64,000 bases of DNA from Amycolatopsis anabasis (GCF_009765355.1 NZ_VTHK01000034.1:1-64000); one strand, 5' to 3'; positions 21,721-30,740 are shown, counted from the stretch's first letter. Notes: generated by a model from the letters alone, not told the origin. Made by a program: numbers and translations.

Positions 21721-22955
21721 GTCCCGCTCCCCCACGGCAACCGCACCTCTACTTCCCACTCGTCCTCGTTCCGCCCGGCGCGGAACTCCCCGCGCAGGAC
21801 CTCGACCCGTTCCGCCATCCCGCGCAGACCGCGGCCGCCGTTCCGCCTCGAACGCGCCGGTGCGGCGCCGGTCGGATTGCGCACCGAGAGCCGCAGTTCC
21901 TCGTCCGCGACCGCCAGCCGGAGCGTGACCGGGACCTTACCGGCGTGGCGCAGCACATTGGTCAGCGATTCCTGCAGGATCCGGTACGCCTCCCGGGAGA
22001 CGACCGGTGGCAGGGCGGCCAGTTCGCCGCGCACGTCGGCCTCCACCGCGACCCCGGCCAAACGAGTCGCGGACAACAACGCCGGCAGTTCGGCGAGGCT
22101 CGCCTGCGGGGCCTTGCCCGCCGCGTCCTCGCGCAGCAGCCCGAGCACGTGGTCGAGGTCGTCCAGCGCGGCGCGCGCGGCGTCCTCGATCGCGCCGAGC
22201 GCGCGTTCCGCGAACTCGGGATCCTTGCGCAGGATGCGGCGGGCGGCACCCGCCTGGATGGTCACCACGCTCAGCGCGTGCCCGACCGAGTCGTGCAGTT
22301 CGCGGGCCAGCCGGTTGCGTTCGGCGAGCTGTTCGGTGCGCCGCTCCAGCTGCGCGATCCGTTCTCCGGCGGAGACCCCGAGCAGGGCGCCCGCGGCCAG
22401 GGCGAGCAGTTTGCCTGCCAGCGAAACCAAGTAGAAGAGGCCGACCGTGGCGGCCAGCAGCACCGCGGGGATCCACGCGCTCGCCCATCCCCGGGGAACC
22501 AGGGCCGGGCCGCCGTCCCCGTAGTTGATCCGGCCGGTGAACGGGGCGCCCGCGCACAGCACGATGAACACGGGCAGGACGAGCGTCGCGAAGCTGATGA
22601 ATCCGCCCACGACGACATGCAGCATGAACATCGCACAGGAGCGCCAGCGGACCGGCCAGTCAGTGGTCGGCCCGAAGGTCGCCCCCGGCGCGGGGTCGTC
22701 CAGCAGCTCCCGCACCGCGGCGCCCTCGAGCACGCGGACCGCGGGAATGAACGAGGTCACCGCCATCACCAGCAGGGCGACCACCGCGCCGGCCCACAGG
22801 ACCTGACCGGTGGATGGGCTGGAGAGCGTGAACGGGAGCACCACGGCGGCGAACAGCAGGTAGGGCACCAGCATCGCCCCGCCCAGGATCAGGTAGGCCC
22901 ACCGGCGATAGGTGGACCGGCTCACCACCGGGCCGAGCACCCGCCGCATCACCAC
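21717..22955 (-). CDS. sensor histidine kinase, HisKA_3 type
   Basis: A 412-aa membrane kinase. About six hydrophobic segments fill residues 18-225, with little extracytoplasmic sequence, so it probably senses the membrane or something within it. The dimerisation/phosphoacceptor box is RELHDSVGHALSVV; the ATPase domain has ESLTNVLRHAGK (N box) and GGRGLRGMAERV (G box). It pairs with the overlapping NarL-type regulator downstream. Start GTG 22955; ATG 22949 is close. The snapalysin gene lies 51 bases upstream on the same strand and might be in the same transcript. Confidence 0.92.
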   Translation of the reverse strand: MVMRRVLGPVVSRSTYRRWAYLILGGAMLVPYLLFAAVVLPFTLSSPSTGQVLWAGAVVALLVMAVTSFIPAVRVLEGAAVRELLDDPAPGATFGPTTDWPVRWRSCAMFMLHVVVGGFISFATLVLPVFIVLCAGAPFTGRINYGDGGPALVPRGWASAWIPAVLLAATVGLFYLVSLAGKLLALAAGALLGVSAGERIAQLERRTEQLAERNRLARELHDSVGHALSVVTIQAGAARRILRKDPEFAERALGAIEDAARAALDDLDHVLGLLREDAAGKAPQASLAELPALLSATRLAGVAVEADVRGELAALPPVVSREAYRILQESLTNVLRHAGKVPVTLRLAVADEELRLSVRNPTGAAPARSRRNGGRGLRGMAERVEVLRGEFRAGRNEDEWEVEVRLPWGSGT

Positions 22956-23006
22956 CCGCTGATCGTCGCAGACGGTGACCGGCGGCGCCTCCCTCCCGGG
23001 CGGGAC

Positions 23007-23543
23007 CTACGCGACCGCTCGGCGGGCCTGTTCGACCACCGCGGCCAGGCCGTTCGCGAAGTTCTCGTCGACCTTGGCGGACTCCTGGGCGTCCGGCTTC
23101 GCGTTCTTGCAGGAGGTGCCCGGGCCGTGGCCGGACATCAGCTCTGAGCACGGGCCTTCGTAGTGGTCGGGCAGGCCGAGGTTGTGGCCGACCTCGTGCG
23201 CGGCGATCCGCGTGACGTCGTTGCCCTCGTCGACCTGCTTCGAGTCGAGGTAGATGTCGCCGTGCCCGTGCCCGTCGGTGTTGGTGTGGGAACCGCGGCC
23301 GTCGTGCGTCTCGTGGAAGATGATGGTGGCCGAACCGCCGCGTTCCAGCTTGACGTTCTGGACCGCCGCGTTCCAGTTGGCCGCGGCCTGGTCGATCTGC
23401 GCGAGGTAGTCCGGCGCGCCGCTGGAGTCGTAGTGCAGCGTGACGGCCTCGGCCGCCCCGGCGCCCGGCGCACCCGCCAGCTGGGTGCCCAGCGCGGCCG
23501 CGAAGGCCACCGCTCCGGCCAGCATCCGGCGCTTGTTCGTCAT
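23007..23543 (-). CDS. snapalysin-type secreted zinc protease (M7)
   Basis: A 178-aa exported metalloprotease. The signal peptide covers residues 1-30 (NKRRM, hydrophobic core, GAGAAE). The metzincin zinc motif AAHEVGHNLGLPDHYEG (HExxHxxGxxD) and a following Met-turn ELMSG identify it as a small neutral protease of the Streptomyces snapalysin family, with two Cys (GPCSE, TSCKN) placed to form a disulfide. It would be a nutrient-scavenging exoprotease. The ATG at 23543 has GGAG seven bases upstream. It lies upstream of the two-component genes and is divergent from the small membrane protein. Confidence 0.93.
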   Translation of the reverse strand: MTNKRRMLAGAVAFAAALGTQLAGAPGAGAAEAVTLHYDSSGAPDYLAQIDQAAANWNAAVQNVKLERGGSATIIFHETHDGRGSHTNTDGHGHGDIYLDSKQVDEGNDVTRIAAHEVGHNLGLPDHYEGPCSELMSGHGPGTSCKNAKPDAQESAKVDENFANGLAAVVEQARRAVA

Positions 23544-23697
23544 TTGCCCACTCCATCCCGACCTGGTGTAAACATTGCGGACAGTCACGGTAGGGGTACG
23601 GACCGGGACGAGCCACATCCGAAAGTAGGGGAACCACGGGACGGACGAGCGCATCGGAGTGGCAGAAGCAAACGCCGAGCGAAGCGAAGAGGCAGCC

Positions 23698-24006
23698 ATG
23701 ACCGCAGCAGTCGCGCACACTCCCGTCGGCAGACACAATCCCAACGCCGACCGCACGCAGCCCGTGTCCATTCCGAACGCCCCGTTCGTCCCGCCCGCCG
23801 CGCTCTACCGGGTGCCCGCCGAACTGGCCCCGATGCCCGTCGCACTGGGCCACACCACCCCGCCGTGGACGCGGACCCCGTGGGCGAACGCGCTCGAGCA
23901 GGCCACCGCCCCGCGCCGCTCCGCGCGGACCGCCGTCCTGCTGGTGCTCACCCTGCTCCTCGTTCTCGGCGCGGCCGCCACCGCGCTCGTGCTGTTCGTC
24001 CTTTAA
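23698..24006 (+). CDS. small single-pass membrane protein, unknown
   Basis: A 102-aa protein with a Pro/Thr-rich N-terminal region (about 1-70) and a C-terminal hydrophobic helix (about 78-101) ending two residues before the stop, so it is probably tail-anchored or a type II protein with no exported domain. I do not recognise a family. The ATG at 23698 has GAGG six bases upstream; an earlier GTG at 23659 is possible. It is divergent from snapalysin across 154 bases, and the UbiB-like gene follows 54 bases later on the same strand. Confidence 0.6.
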   Translation: MTAAVAHTPVGRHNPNADRTQPVSIPNAPFVPPAALYRVPAELAPMPVALGHTTPPWTRTPWANALEQATAPRRSARTAVLLVLTLLLVLGAAATALVLFVL

Positions 24007-24060
24007 GGACCCTTACGGGTCCGGTTTCACCCCTGGGCGGGAGAACACCGGGCGCCGGAC

Positions 24061-26097
24061 GTGCTTGGATCTCCGGTGACCGCGCCACCGCCCGCCGCCG
24101 GGCCCGACGTTCGGACCTCCTCGATGACCTCTGCGTTGCTGGGTTTGCTGACCCTGCCGCTCTACCTGCTGATGCTGTGGCCCCTGATGGTCGCGGCCCG
24201 GCGCGTGCTCGGCGTCCGCATCGGCACCCTGCGCGCACTGATCGGCGCCTGCGTCGGCTGGGCCGTCGCCGGAATGTTCGTCACCGCCCTGCCACGGTCC
24301 GTCCAGGGCCACCCCGGCGCGTTCGCCGGACTGCTGATTCCCTTGGCCGGTAGTGCTTTCCTGGCCACCTTGCTCTTTCTGTTCGTCGCCGAGATGGCGG
24401 CGCCGAGCGGCGGCGGACTCGGCCCGATCGGCCGGATCCGCTCCCTGCGCCGCCGGGTGGCGCGGGCACGCCGCTATTCCCAGATCACCCGGATCGCCAT
24501 CAAACACGGCCTCGGCCCCTATCTGGCCGGACGCCGCGACCCCGAACTCGGCGACCACCGGCACGCCAAGCTCGCCCGGTCGCTGCGCCGCGCGCTCGAG
24601 GACGGCGGGGTCACCTTCGTCAAACTGGGACAGCTCCTGTCCACCCGCCCCGACCTGCTGCCGCCCGCGTTCATCGACGAGCTGAGCCGGCTGCAGGACC
24701 GGGTCGCGTTCGCCCCGGCCGCCGAGGTCGAGCAGGTGCTGCGCGACGAACTCGGCGCGCCGCCGGACGAGATCTTCGCCGAATTCGACCCCGAACCGCT
24801 CGCGGCCGCGTCGATCGCCCAGGTGTACCGGGCCAAACTGCGGTCCGGTGCGGACGTCGTGGTCAAGGTGCGGCGCCCCGGCATCGGCCAACTCGTGGAA
24901 CGGGACCTGGACATCGTGCACCGCGTCGCCGCTTCCCTGCACCAGCGCGCGAAGTGGGCCCGGGCGCTCGGCGTCGTCGAACTCGCCGAGGGTTTCGCCG
25001 AAGCGCTCACCGAGGAACTCGATTTCCGCGTGGAGGCGCGCAATATCGGCACGGTCACCGCCGCGTACGGCGAGGGCGCCGTGTCCCTGCCCCGGGTGCA
25101 CGAGCAGCTCTCGACCGAGCGGGTGCTGGTGATGCGGCGGCTGGACGGGGTGCCGCTCGGCGCCGCCGGGAACGAGGTCGCCGCCGACCAGCGCACCCCG
25201 CTCGCCCGGTCGCTGCTGGAATGCCTGCTGCGCCAGGTGATGCTGCACGGGGTGTTCCACGCCGATCCGCATCCCGGAAACGTGCTGCTGCTGGCCGACG
25301 GGCGGCTGGGCCTGCTCGACTTCGGTTCGGTGGGGCGCCTGGACGCCGGGCTCCGCGACGGGTTGCGGGCGCTGCTGCTGGCGGTGGACCGCGGCGACGC
25401 CGCCGCGTTGCGGGACGGGCTGCTGGAGATCGTGGACCGGCCGGACGAGATCGACGAGCAACGCCTGGAGCGCGTGCTCGGTGCCTTGGTGGCCAAGCAC
25501 TTCTCCGCCGGGCAGGCGCCGGATCTGGACATGTTCACCGATCTGTTCCGGGTGATCGCGGAGTTCCGGCTCGCCGTACCGCCGCCGATCGCGGCCGTGT
25601 TCCGCGCGCTCGCCACCCTGGAGGGCACGCTCGCCCTGCTGGCGCCGGGGTTCAACATCGTGGTCGAGTCGCGGGCGTTCGCGACCGCGCAACTGGGCGC
25701 CCGGCTGCGGCCGGATTCGTTGCGGCAGGCGGCGACCGACGAGCTGATGGCGCTGCTGCCGGTGCTCCGGCGGCTGCCCCGCCGCCTCGACCGGATCAGC
25801 GGCGCGCTGGAGCAGGGCCGGTTGTCGGTGAACGTCCGGTTGTTCGCCGACGAGCGGGATCGCGGTGTGGTGACCGGGCTGGTGCACGAGATCCTGCTCG
25901 CGTTCGTCGGCGCGGCGACCGGGTTGATGGCGGTGCTCCTGCTGGCCAGTACCGGCGGGCCGAAGGTCCTCGACGAGGTGACGCTGAACCAGATGTTCGG
26001 CTACAACCTGCTGGTGATCAGCGCTCTGGTCGGGCTGCGGCTGCTGTTCGTCGTCTTCCGCACTCAGCGCCGGAACTCCGGCCGCTCCCGGGAGTGA
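24061..26097 (+). CDS. ABC1/AarF/UbiB family atypical kinase-like membrane protein
   Basis: A 678-aa protein. Three hydrophobic segments near the N-terminus (about 22-115) precede the UbiB-type protein-kinase-like domain (about 150-560), and two more helices lie near the C-terminus (about 618-670). Landmarks are FVKLGQLLSTRPDLLP (the KxGQ motif), the Ala-rich LAAASIAQVYRAKL replacing the Gly-rich loop, VVVKVRRPG, and FHADPHPGNVLLL with LLDFGSVG. The family acts as an ATPase/kinase supporting isoprenoid lipid or quinone metabolism; this actinobacterium presumably uses menaquinone. Start GTG 24061, with GTG 24076 as an alternative. A separate S41 peptidase gene follows after 107 bases. Confidence 0.9.
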   Translation: MLGSPVTAPPPAAGPDVRTSSMTSALLGLLTLPLYLLMLWPLMVAARRVLGVRIGTLRALIGACVGWAVAGMFVTALPRSVQGHPGAFAGLLIPLAGSAFLATLLFLFVAEMAAPSGGGLGPIGRIRSLRRRVARARRYSQITRIAIKHGLGPYLAGRRDPELGDHRHAKLARSLRRALEDGGVTFVKLGQLLSTRPDLLPPAFIDELSRLQDRVAFAPAAEVEQVLRDELGAPPDEIFAEFDPEPLAAASIAQVYRAKLRSGADVVVKVRRPGIGQLVERDLDIVHRVAASLHQRAKWARALGVVELAEGFAEALTEELDFRVEARNIGTVTAAYGEGAVSLPRVHEQLSTERVLVMRRLDGVPLGAAGNEVAADQRTPLARSLLECLLRQVMLHGVFHADPHPGNVLLLADGRLGLLDFGSVGRLDAGLRDGLRALLLAVDRGDAAALRDGLLEIVDRPDEIDEQRLERVLGALVAKHFSAGQAPDLDMFTDLFRVIAEFRLAVPPPIAAVFRALATLEGTLALLAPGFNIVVESRAFATAQLGARLRPDSLRQAATDELMALLPVLRRLPRRLDRISGALEQGRLSVNVRLFADERDRGVVTGLVHEILLAFVGAATGLMAVLLLASTGGPKVLDEVTLNQMFGYNLLVISALVGLRLLFVVFRTQRRNSGRSRE

Positions 26098-26204
26098 TGT
26101 CCGCAAAGGACGGTCAGTCCTCGCACGCGCAAAGGCGGCGCTCTTCCCCCGGAGTGCCGGATCGGTCGCTAACCTGGCGGGAGGCAACCGACTGGGGGTC
26201 AGGG

Positions 26205-27110
26205 ATGACCGACGACGACAGATCGGCGCGGGACTATTTGGACCACGCCCTCGACCTGCTGGAGCAGCACGCGTTCGACCGCACGGCACTCGACTGGCCG
26301 GCCGTCCGCGCCGACGCGCTCGCACGGCTCGACGGCGCGAGCGGGCCGCGGGACACCTACCGGGTGATCGACCGCGTCATCGCCCGGCTGGGCAATCCGC
26401 ACACGGTCCTGGTCCCGCCCGAAATCGCCGCCGAGGCGTTCGGCGGAACGGGTGCGGACGAGCCGATGCCTTCCGGTCAGCTCGTCGAAAAGCGCTTCGG
26501 ATACCTGAACATCCCCGAGGCCAGGGCGAGCGACGAGGCCGACGAGCGGTACGTGCGGACCGGGATGGCGCTCGTGCGCGAACTCGACGAGCAACGGCCC
26601 GCCGGGTGGATCGTCGACCTGCGCGCGAACACCGGGGGCAACATGTACCCGATGCTCACGGTGCTCGCTCCCCTGCTCGGCGACGGCACGCTCGGGGCGT
26701 TCGTGGACGCCGAAGGGCGGCAGACCGAGTGGCGGCTGCACGGCGGCGTGGTGTCGGTGGAGGACACGGCGCAGTCACCGGTCGCCCACGAGTACCGCCT
26801 GGCCGAACCCGGCGCGCCGATCGCGGTGCTGATCGGGGAACAGACCTGCAGCGCGGGCGAAGCCACCCTGATCGCGTTCCTCGGCCTGCCGAACGTGCGC
26901 ACCTTCGGCTCCCCCACCGCCGGGCTGGCCACCGGGAACGCCGCGTTCGAACTGCCGGACGGCGCCCTCCTCGCGGTCACCACCGCCGTCGAGGCCGACC
27001 GGACGGGCCGGGTATACGGCAACGATCCCATCGAACCGGATGAACCGGTCGACGAGGGCGCTGCCCTCTCCGCCTCCGTGGCGTGGTTGAAGGCGACTAC
27101 CGAGCGCTGA
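26205..27110 (+). CDS. S41 family peptidase (C-terminal-processing/IRBP-like)
   Basis: A 301-aa protein with the three-helix N-terminal domain of S41/tricorn-like peptidases (about 5-75) and the peptidase core. The nucleophile Ser lies in QTCSAGEATLIAFL; the preceding GWIVDLRANTGGNMYPML is the conserved oxyanion segment. No PDZ domain and no signal peptide are seen, so this is the short IRBP-like type and probably intracellular. The ATG at 26205 follows GGGGGTCAGGG and starts a frame with good codon use; the longer upstream frame belongs to the previous gene region. A hairpin at 27144-27165 ends the unit. Confidence 0.87.
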   Translation: MTDDDRSARDYLDHALDLLEQHAFDRTALDWPAVRADALARLDGASGPRDTYRVIDRVIARLGNPHTVLVPPEIAAEAFGGTGADEPMPSGQLVEKRFGYLNIPEARASDEADERYVRTGMALVRELDEQRPAGWIVDLRANTGGNMYPMLTVLAPLLGDGTLGAFVDAEGRQTEWRLHGGVVSVEDTAQSPVAHEYRLAEPGAPIAVLIGEQTCSAGEATLIAFLGLPNVRTFGSPTAGLATGNAAFELPDGALLAVTTAVEADRTGRVYGNDPIEPDEPVDEGAALSASVAWLKATTER

Positions 27111-27143
27111 CCGGCTACAGCGGACCGAATTCTACAAAGCGGT

Positions 27144-27165
27144 GCTGTATAGGTCGTTATACGGC
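27144..27165. terminator. hairpin between convergent genes
   Basis: GCTGTATA and TATACGGC pair with one G-U wobble around the loop GGTCGT, giving an 8-bp stem between the S41 peptidase (ends 27110) and the convergent gene ending at 27170. It is AT-richer than the surroundings and may be a bidirectional terminator, though no U-tract is present. Confidence 0.45.
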
Positions 27166-27169
27166 TGGC

Positions 27170-27676
27170 TCAGGCGTTGAGCGGGTGGCAGCGGTAGCAA
27201 GGATCCGGCGGGCCGAAGTCGAGCTGGTTCTCGTCGAGGCCGTTGCTGATCGTCACCTGCCCCCGGGTGAAGAGGAAACTCACGGCGACCATGCCGCGGG
27301 CCAGATCGTCCCCCGACCACTCCAGGAACTCGACGGCCCGGAGCGGCTCGCCGTGCAGCGCGGCGAGTTCGGCGTGGGCGTCGTCGCGCCACCGGAGGTC
27401 GAAGAACTCGTCCCGGGCGATCGGTTCGCCCGGATCCATCGTGTTCCAGGTGATGGAGAGTTCGTCGAACTTCTGGTGCGCGACCTCGGCCCGTTCACCT
27501 TCGAAGTCGAGGAGAACCGGCCCGTCGGCGAACCATTCGTCGTCCTCGGCGTCCCAGACCAGCCAGGCGTGGCTGAGCCTCCGGCCGATGAGGGCGCCGA
27601 GCCGGTCGCGGTGGGCGGCCTCGATCGCGCGCAGGCCGTTGAGCCACTCCGGGCGGTATCCCTCGATGCCGAACAC
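27170..27676 (-). CDS. 168-aa protein of unknown function
   Basis: I do not recognise this protein. It is acidic, rich in Trp and aromatic residues (LVWDAEDDEWFADG, ITWNTMDPGE, EWSGDDLARG), with no signal peptide or membrane segment, and ends with two cysteines (DPCYRCHP). The mix of beta-prone segments suggests a compact soluble domain. The only good start is the GTG at 27676, which lies within the 3' arm of the strong hairpin at 27673-27704, downstream of the suf operon on the same strand. Confidence 0.75.
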   Translation of the reverse strand: MFGIEGYRPEWLNGLRAIEAAHRDRLGALIGRRLSHAWLVWDAEDDEWFADGPVLLDFEGERAEVAHQKFDELSITWNTMDPGEPIARDEFFDLRWRDDAHAELAALHGEPLRAVEFLEWSGDDLARGMVAVSFLFTRGQVTISNGLDENQLDFGPPDPCYRCHPLNA

Positions 27677-27704
27677 CCGGCGATTGTGCCCAATCGCCGG
27701 GTGT
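27673..27704 (-). terminator. suf operon terminator hairpin overlapping the next start codon
   Basis: A perfect 13-bp stem, ACACCCGGCGATT with AATCGCCGGGTGT, around the loop GTGCCC (27686-27691), 33 bases after the sufT stop. It should end the sufRBDCSUT transcript. The GTG start of the next gene at 27676 is inside the stem, so any read-through message would hide that start codon. Confidence 0.8.
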
Positions 27705-27736
27705 GTCGCAGCCCGATTTCTCCGCCCGCGGAATGC

Positions 27737-28147
27737 TCAGACGGTGAAGCCGAGGGCCCGCAGCTGTTCGCGGCCGTCCTCGGTGATCTTCTCCGGACCC
27801 CACGGCGGCATCCAGACCCAGTTGATCCGGAAGTCGCTGACCAGGCCCGCGCCACCGGTGAGCACCGAGGCCGTCTGGTCCTCGATCACGTCGGTCAGCG
27901 GGCAGGCCGCCGAGGTCAGGGTCATGTCGATGGTCGCCGTGTTGTCCGGCTCGACCCGGATGTCGTAGACCAGGCCCAGGTCGACCACGTTGATGCCGAG
28001 CTCGGGGTCGACCACGTCCCGCATGGCCTCCTCGACGTCCTCCACCTTCGCGACGTCGGCACTCGCCTGCGCCTGCTCCGGCAGGTCGGCAGCCGTCCGG
28101 CCCTCGCGATGTTCGGGAGCCTTGGTCTGCGTCTGCTCTTCTGTCAT
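27737..28147 (-). CDS. sufT: SufT-type Fe-S maturation protein (DUF59/MIP18)
   Basis: A 136-aa protein. A low-complexity acidic N-terminus (about 1-30) precedes the DUF59 domain: VVDPELGINVVDLGLVYDI with the conserved Asp-Pro-Glu, then LTSAACPLTDVIED with the conserved Cys. SufT-like proteins assist late Fe-S cluster assembly or transfer. It is last in the suf operon; its ATG overlaps the sufU stop as ATGA at 28144-28147. Confidence 0.93.
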   Translation of the reverse strand: MTEEQTQTKAPEHREGRTAADLPEQAQASADVAKVEDVEEAMRDVVDPELGINVVDLGLVYDIRVEPDNTATIDMTLTSAACPLTDVIEDQTASVLTGGAGLVSDFRINWVWMPPWGPEKITEDGREQLRALGFTV

Positions 28148-28593
28148 GAAGCCTCTCCGTTCGCACCGGCGCTCGAAACCGCGTCCTTGAACGCCATCCA
28201 GCCGAGCAGCGCGCATTTCACCCGGGCCGGGTACTTGGCGACCCCGGCGAACGCCACGCCGTCCTCCAGCACGTCCTCGTCCGGTTCCACCTGACCGCGT
28301 CCCTGCATCAGCTCGACGAACGCGTCCATCGTCGTGAACGCCTCTTCCACCGTGTGCCCGACGACGAGATCAGTCAAGACCGACGTGGAAGCCTGGCTGA
28401 TCGAGCAGCCCTGGCCCTCGTAGGAGATGTCGGCGACCTTGCCGTCGTTCAGTTTCACCCGCAGGGTCACCTCGTCGCCGCAGGTCGGGTTCACCTGGAA
28501 CGACTCGGCGTCGAACGGCTCCCGCAGGCCGCGGCCGTGCGGGTTCTTGTAGTGGTCCAGGATGATCTCCTGGTACATGCTCTCCAGGTTCAT
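28144..28593 (-). CDS. sufU: SufU sulfur-relay/scaffold-like protein
   Basis: A 149-aa zinc protein that accepts sulfur from the cysteine desulfurase SufS and passes it to the SufBCD scaffold (known from Bacillus SufU). The ligand cysteines are visible in NPTCGDEVTL, GQGCSISQAS and RVKCALLGW, with the Asp in TCGDE. The insertion between the second and third Cys, and the absence of a Lys-rich IscU tail, separate it from IscU. The ATG at 28593 is 2 bases after the sufS stop; a GTG at 28599 overlapping it is possible. Confidence 0.93.
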   Translation of the reverse strand: MNLESMYQEIILDHYKNPHGRGLREPFDAESFQVNPTCGDEVTLRVKLNDGKVADISYEGQGCSISQASTSVLTDLVVGHTVEEAFTTMDAFVELMQGRGQVEPDEDVLEDGVAFAGVAKYPARVKCALLGWMAFKDAVSSAGANGEAS

Positions 28594-28595
28594 CG

Positions 28596-29873
28596 TCACG
28601 CCACCCCGAAGAACCGCTGCGCCTCGCGCACCCCGTCCACCAGAGCGTCCACTTCGGACAGATCGTTGTACAGGTAGAACGAGGCGCGGATGCTGGCGGG
28701 AACGTGACAGGCCCGGTGCAGCGGCCACGCGCAGTGGTGCCCCACCCGAACCGCGATGCCCAGGCTGTCCAGCACCTGACCGGCGTCGTGCGGATGCACC
28801 CCGTCGATCGCGAAGGCCACGGTCGCGCCACGGTCGGTCGTGTCGGCCGGGCCGAGGATCCGCACCCCGGGAATCCCGGCCAGCCCCGGCAGCGCCGCTT
28901 CGAGCAGCAGGTGCTCGTGCGCCGCGACCCGGTCCATGCCGACCGAGGTGAGGTAGTCCACGGCCGCGCCGAGCCCGACGGCCTGCGAGGTCATCGGCGA
29001 TCCGGCCTCGAACCGCTGCGGCGGCGGCGCGAACGTGGTGCGCTCCATGGTGACCAGCTCGATCATCGAGCCGCCGGTGAGGAACGGCGGCATCGCCTCG
29101 AGCAGTTCGCGGCGCCCGTAGAGCACGCCGATGCCGCTGGGCGCGAGCATCTTGTGCGGCGCGAACACCGCGAAGTCCACACCCAGCTCGCGGAAGTCGA
29201 CCGGGCCGTGCGGCACCGACTGGCACGCGTCGAGCACGGTCAGCGCGCCGACCTGCCGGGCGCGCCGCACGATCGGCTCGACCGGGTTGACCGTGCCGAG
29301 AACGTTCGACTGGTGCACGAACGCGACGACCTTGGTCCGCTCGTTCACCACTTCGTCCAAGTCGGACAGATCGAGGCGCCCGTCCTCGGTGAGGCCGAGC
29401 CAGCGCAGGGTCGCGCCGGTCCGCTGGCACACCTGCTGCCACGGCACCAGGTTCGCGTGGTGCTCCATCTCGGTGACCACGATCTCGTCACCGGGCCCCA
29501 CCACGAACCGCTCGGCCTCCGGGCCCGCGGTCGCGGCGTTGCTCATCGCGTACGCCACGAGGTTCACGCCCTCGGTGGCGTTCTTGGTGAACACCAGTTC
29601 CTGCGGCGAGGCGCCGACGAACTCCCCGGTACGCGCCCGGGCGTACTCGTAGGCGTCGGTGGCCTCCTCCGCGAGCTGGTACGCACCGCGGTGCACCGGG
29701 GCGTTCGAGGTCTCCAGGAACCGCCGCTCGGCGTCCAGCACCTGGGTCGGGCGCTGCGAGGTAGCCCCAGAATCCAAGTACACCAAGGGCTTCCCGTCCC
29801 GCACGGTACGGGACAGGATGGGGAAGTCGGCGCGCAGGGCGGCGACATCAAGCGGCGCAGCGGTGGTGGTCAT
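28596..29873 (-). CDS. sufS: cysteine desulfurase SufS
   Basis: A 425-aa PLP enzyme (class V aminotransferase fold) that removes sulfur from cysteine for cluster assembly. The cofactor Lys is in FAPHKMLAPSGIGVLYG, PLP contacts are in EMEHHANLVPW and DACQSVPHGPVD, and the active-site Cys is in RVGHHCAWPLHR (the RxGHHCAxP motif of group II enzymes). The loop usually reading HVSNVLG is HQSNVLG here. The ATG at 29873 has GAGGAG nine bases upstream, better than the TTG at 29882 touching it. SufU follows directly, as required for its activation. Confidence 0.95.
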   Translation of the reverse strand: MTTTAAPLDVAALRADFPILSRTVRDGKPLVYLDSGATSQRPTQVLDAERRFLETSNAPVHRGAYQLAEEATDAYEYARARTGEFVGASPQELVFTKNATEGVNLVAYAMSNAATAGPEAERFVVGPGDEIVVTEMEHHANLVPWQQVCQRTGATLRWLGLTEDGRLDLSDLDEVVNERTKVVAFVHQSNVLGTVNPVEPIVRRARQVGALTVLDACQSVPHGPVDFRELGVDFAVFAPHKMLAPSGIGVLYGRRELLEAMPPFLTGGSMIELVTMERTTFAPPPQRFEAGSPMTSQAVGLGAAVDYLTSVGMDRVAAHEHLLLEAALPGLAGIPGVRILGPADTTDRGATVAFAIDGVHPHDAGQVLDSLGIAVRVGHHCAWPLHRACHVPASIRASFYLYNDLSEVDALVDGVREAQRFFGVA

Positions 29874-29925
29874 CCGCGCCAACTCCTCTCGGTGGCAGGT
29901 CAGTTCGGGAACGGGGGCCGGTCGC

Positions 29926-30696
29926 TCAGACCGCCGCGGGCTCGCTCTTGCCCGCGTACTTCACGTAGCCGTTCTCCTCCAGCTCGTCAGCCAGTTCAAC
30001 GCCACCGGACTCGGCGATCTTCCCGTCCGCGAACACGTGCACGAAATCCGGGGTGATGTGCTTGAGGATCCGGGTGTAGTGCGTGATCAGCATGACGCCG
30101 ACCTCGTTGTTCGCCTTGTACTCGTTGACGCCCTGGGAAACCACGCGCAGCGCGTCCACGTCCAGGCCGGAGTCGGTCTCGTCCAGGATCGCGAACTTCG
30201 GCTTGAGCAGCGCCAGCTGCAGGATCTCGTGGCGCTTCTTCTCCCCGCCGGAGAAGCCTTCGTTCACGCTGCGCTCGGCGAACTCGGAAGAGATGTCCAG
30301 GCGGCCCATCTCCTCCTTGACCTCCTTGACCCAGTGGCGCAACTTCGGGGCCTCGCCGCGGACCGCGGTGGCCGCGGTGCGCAGGAAGTTGGACATCGAC
30401 ACACCGGGCACCTCGACCGGGTACTGCATGGCGAGGAACAGCCCGGCGCGGGCGCGCTCGTCGACGCTCATCTCGAGCACGTTCTCGCCGTCCAGCAGCA
30501 CCTCACCGGAGGTCACCTCGTACTTCGGGTGCCCGGCGATGGCGTAGGACAAAGTGGACTTGCCGGAGCCGTTCGGGCCCATGATCGCGTGCGTCTCCCC
30601 CGACTTGATCGTCAGGTTCACGCCCTTGAGGATCTCCTTGGCGCCCTCGTCGGTGGTGACGGCGGCGCGCAGGTCCTTGATTTCCAGAGTGGCCAT
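29926..30696 (-). CDS. sufC: SufC, ATPase of the SufBCD Fe-S scaffold
   Basis: A 256-aa soluble ABC-type ATPase. Walker A is IMGPNGSGKSTLSYAI, the signature FSGGEKKRHEI (the SufC-specific form) and Walker B FAILDETDSGLD. It binds SufB and SufD and drives the rearrangement that opens the scaffold for cluster assembly. No membrane domain is encoded, as expected. Start ATG 30696, with the sufD stop 44 bases upstream. Confidence 0.96.
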   Translation of the reverse strand: MATLEIKDLRAAVTTDEGAKEILKGVNLTIKSGETHAIMGPNGSGKSTLSYAIAGHPKYEVTSGEVLLDGENVLEMSVDERARAGLFLAMQYPVEVPGVSMSNFLRTAATAVRGEAPKLRHWVKEVKEEMGRLDISSEFAERSVNEGFSGGEKKRHEILQLALLKPKFAILDETDSGLDVDALRVVSQGVNEYKANNEVGVMLITHYTRILKHITPDFVHVFADGKIAESGGVELADELEENGYVKYAGKSEPAAV

Positions 30697-30740
30697 TCTT
30701 CTTCGTTTCTCTATTCTGCGGCGGAAAAGTACGGGGTCGG

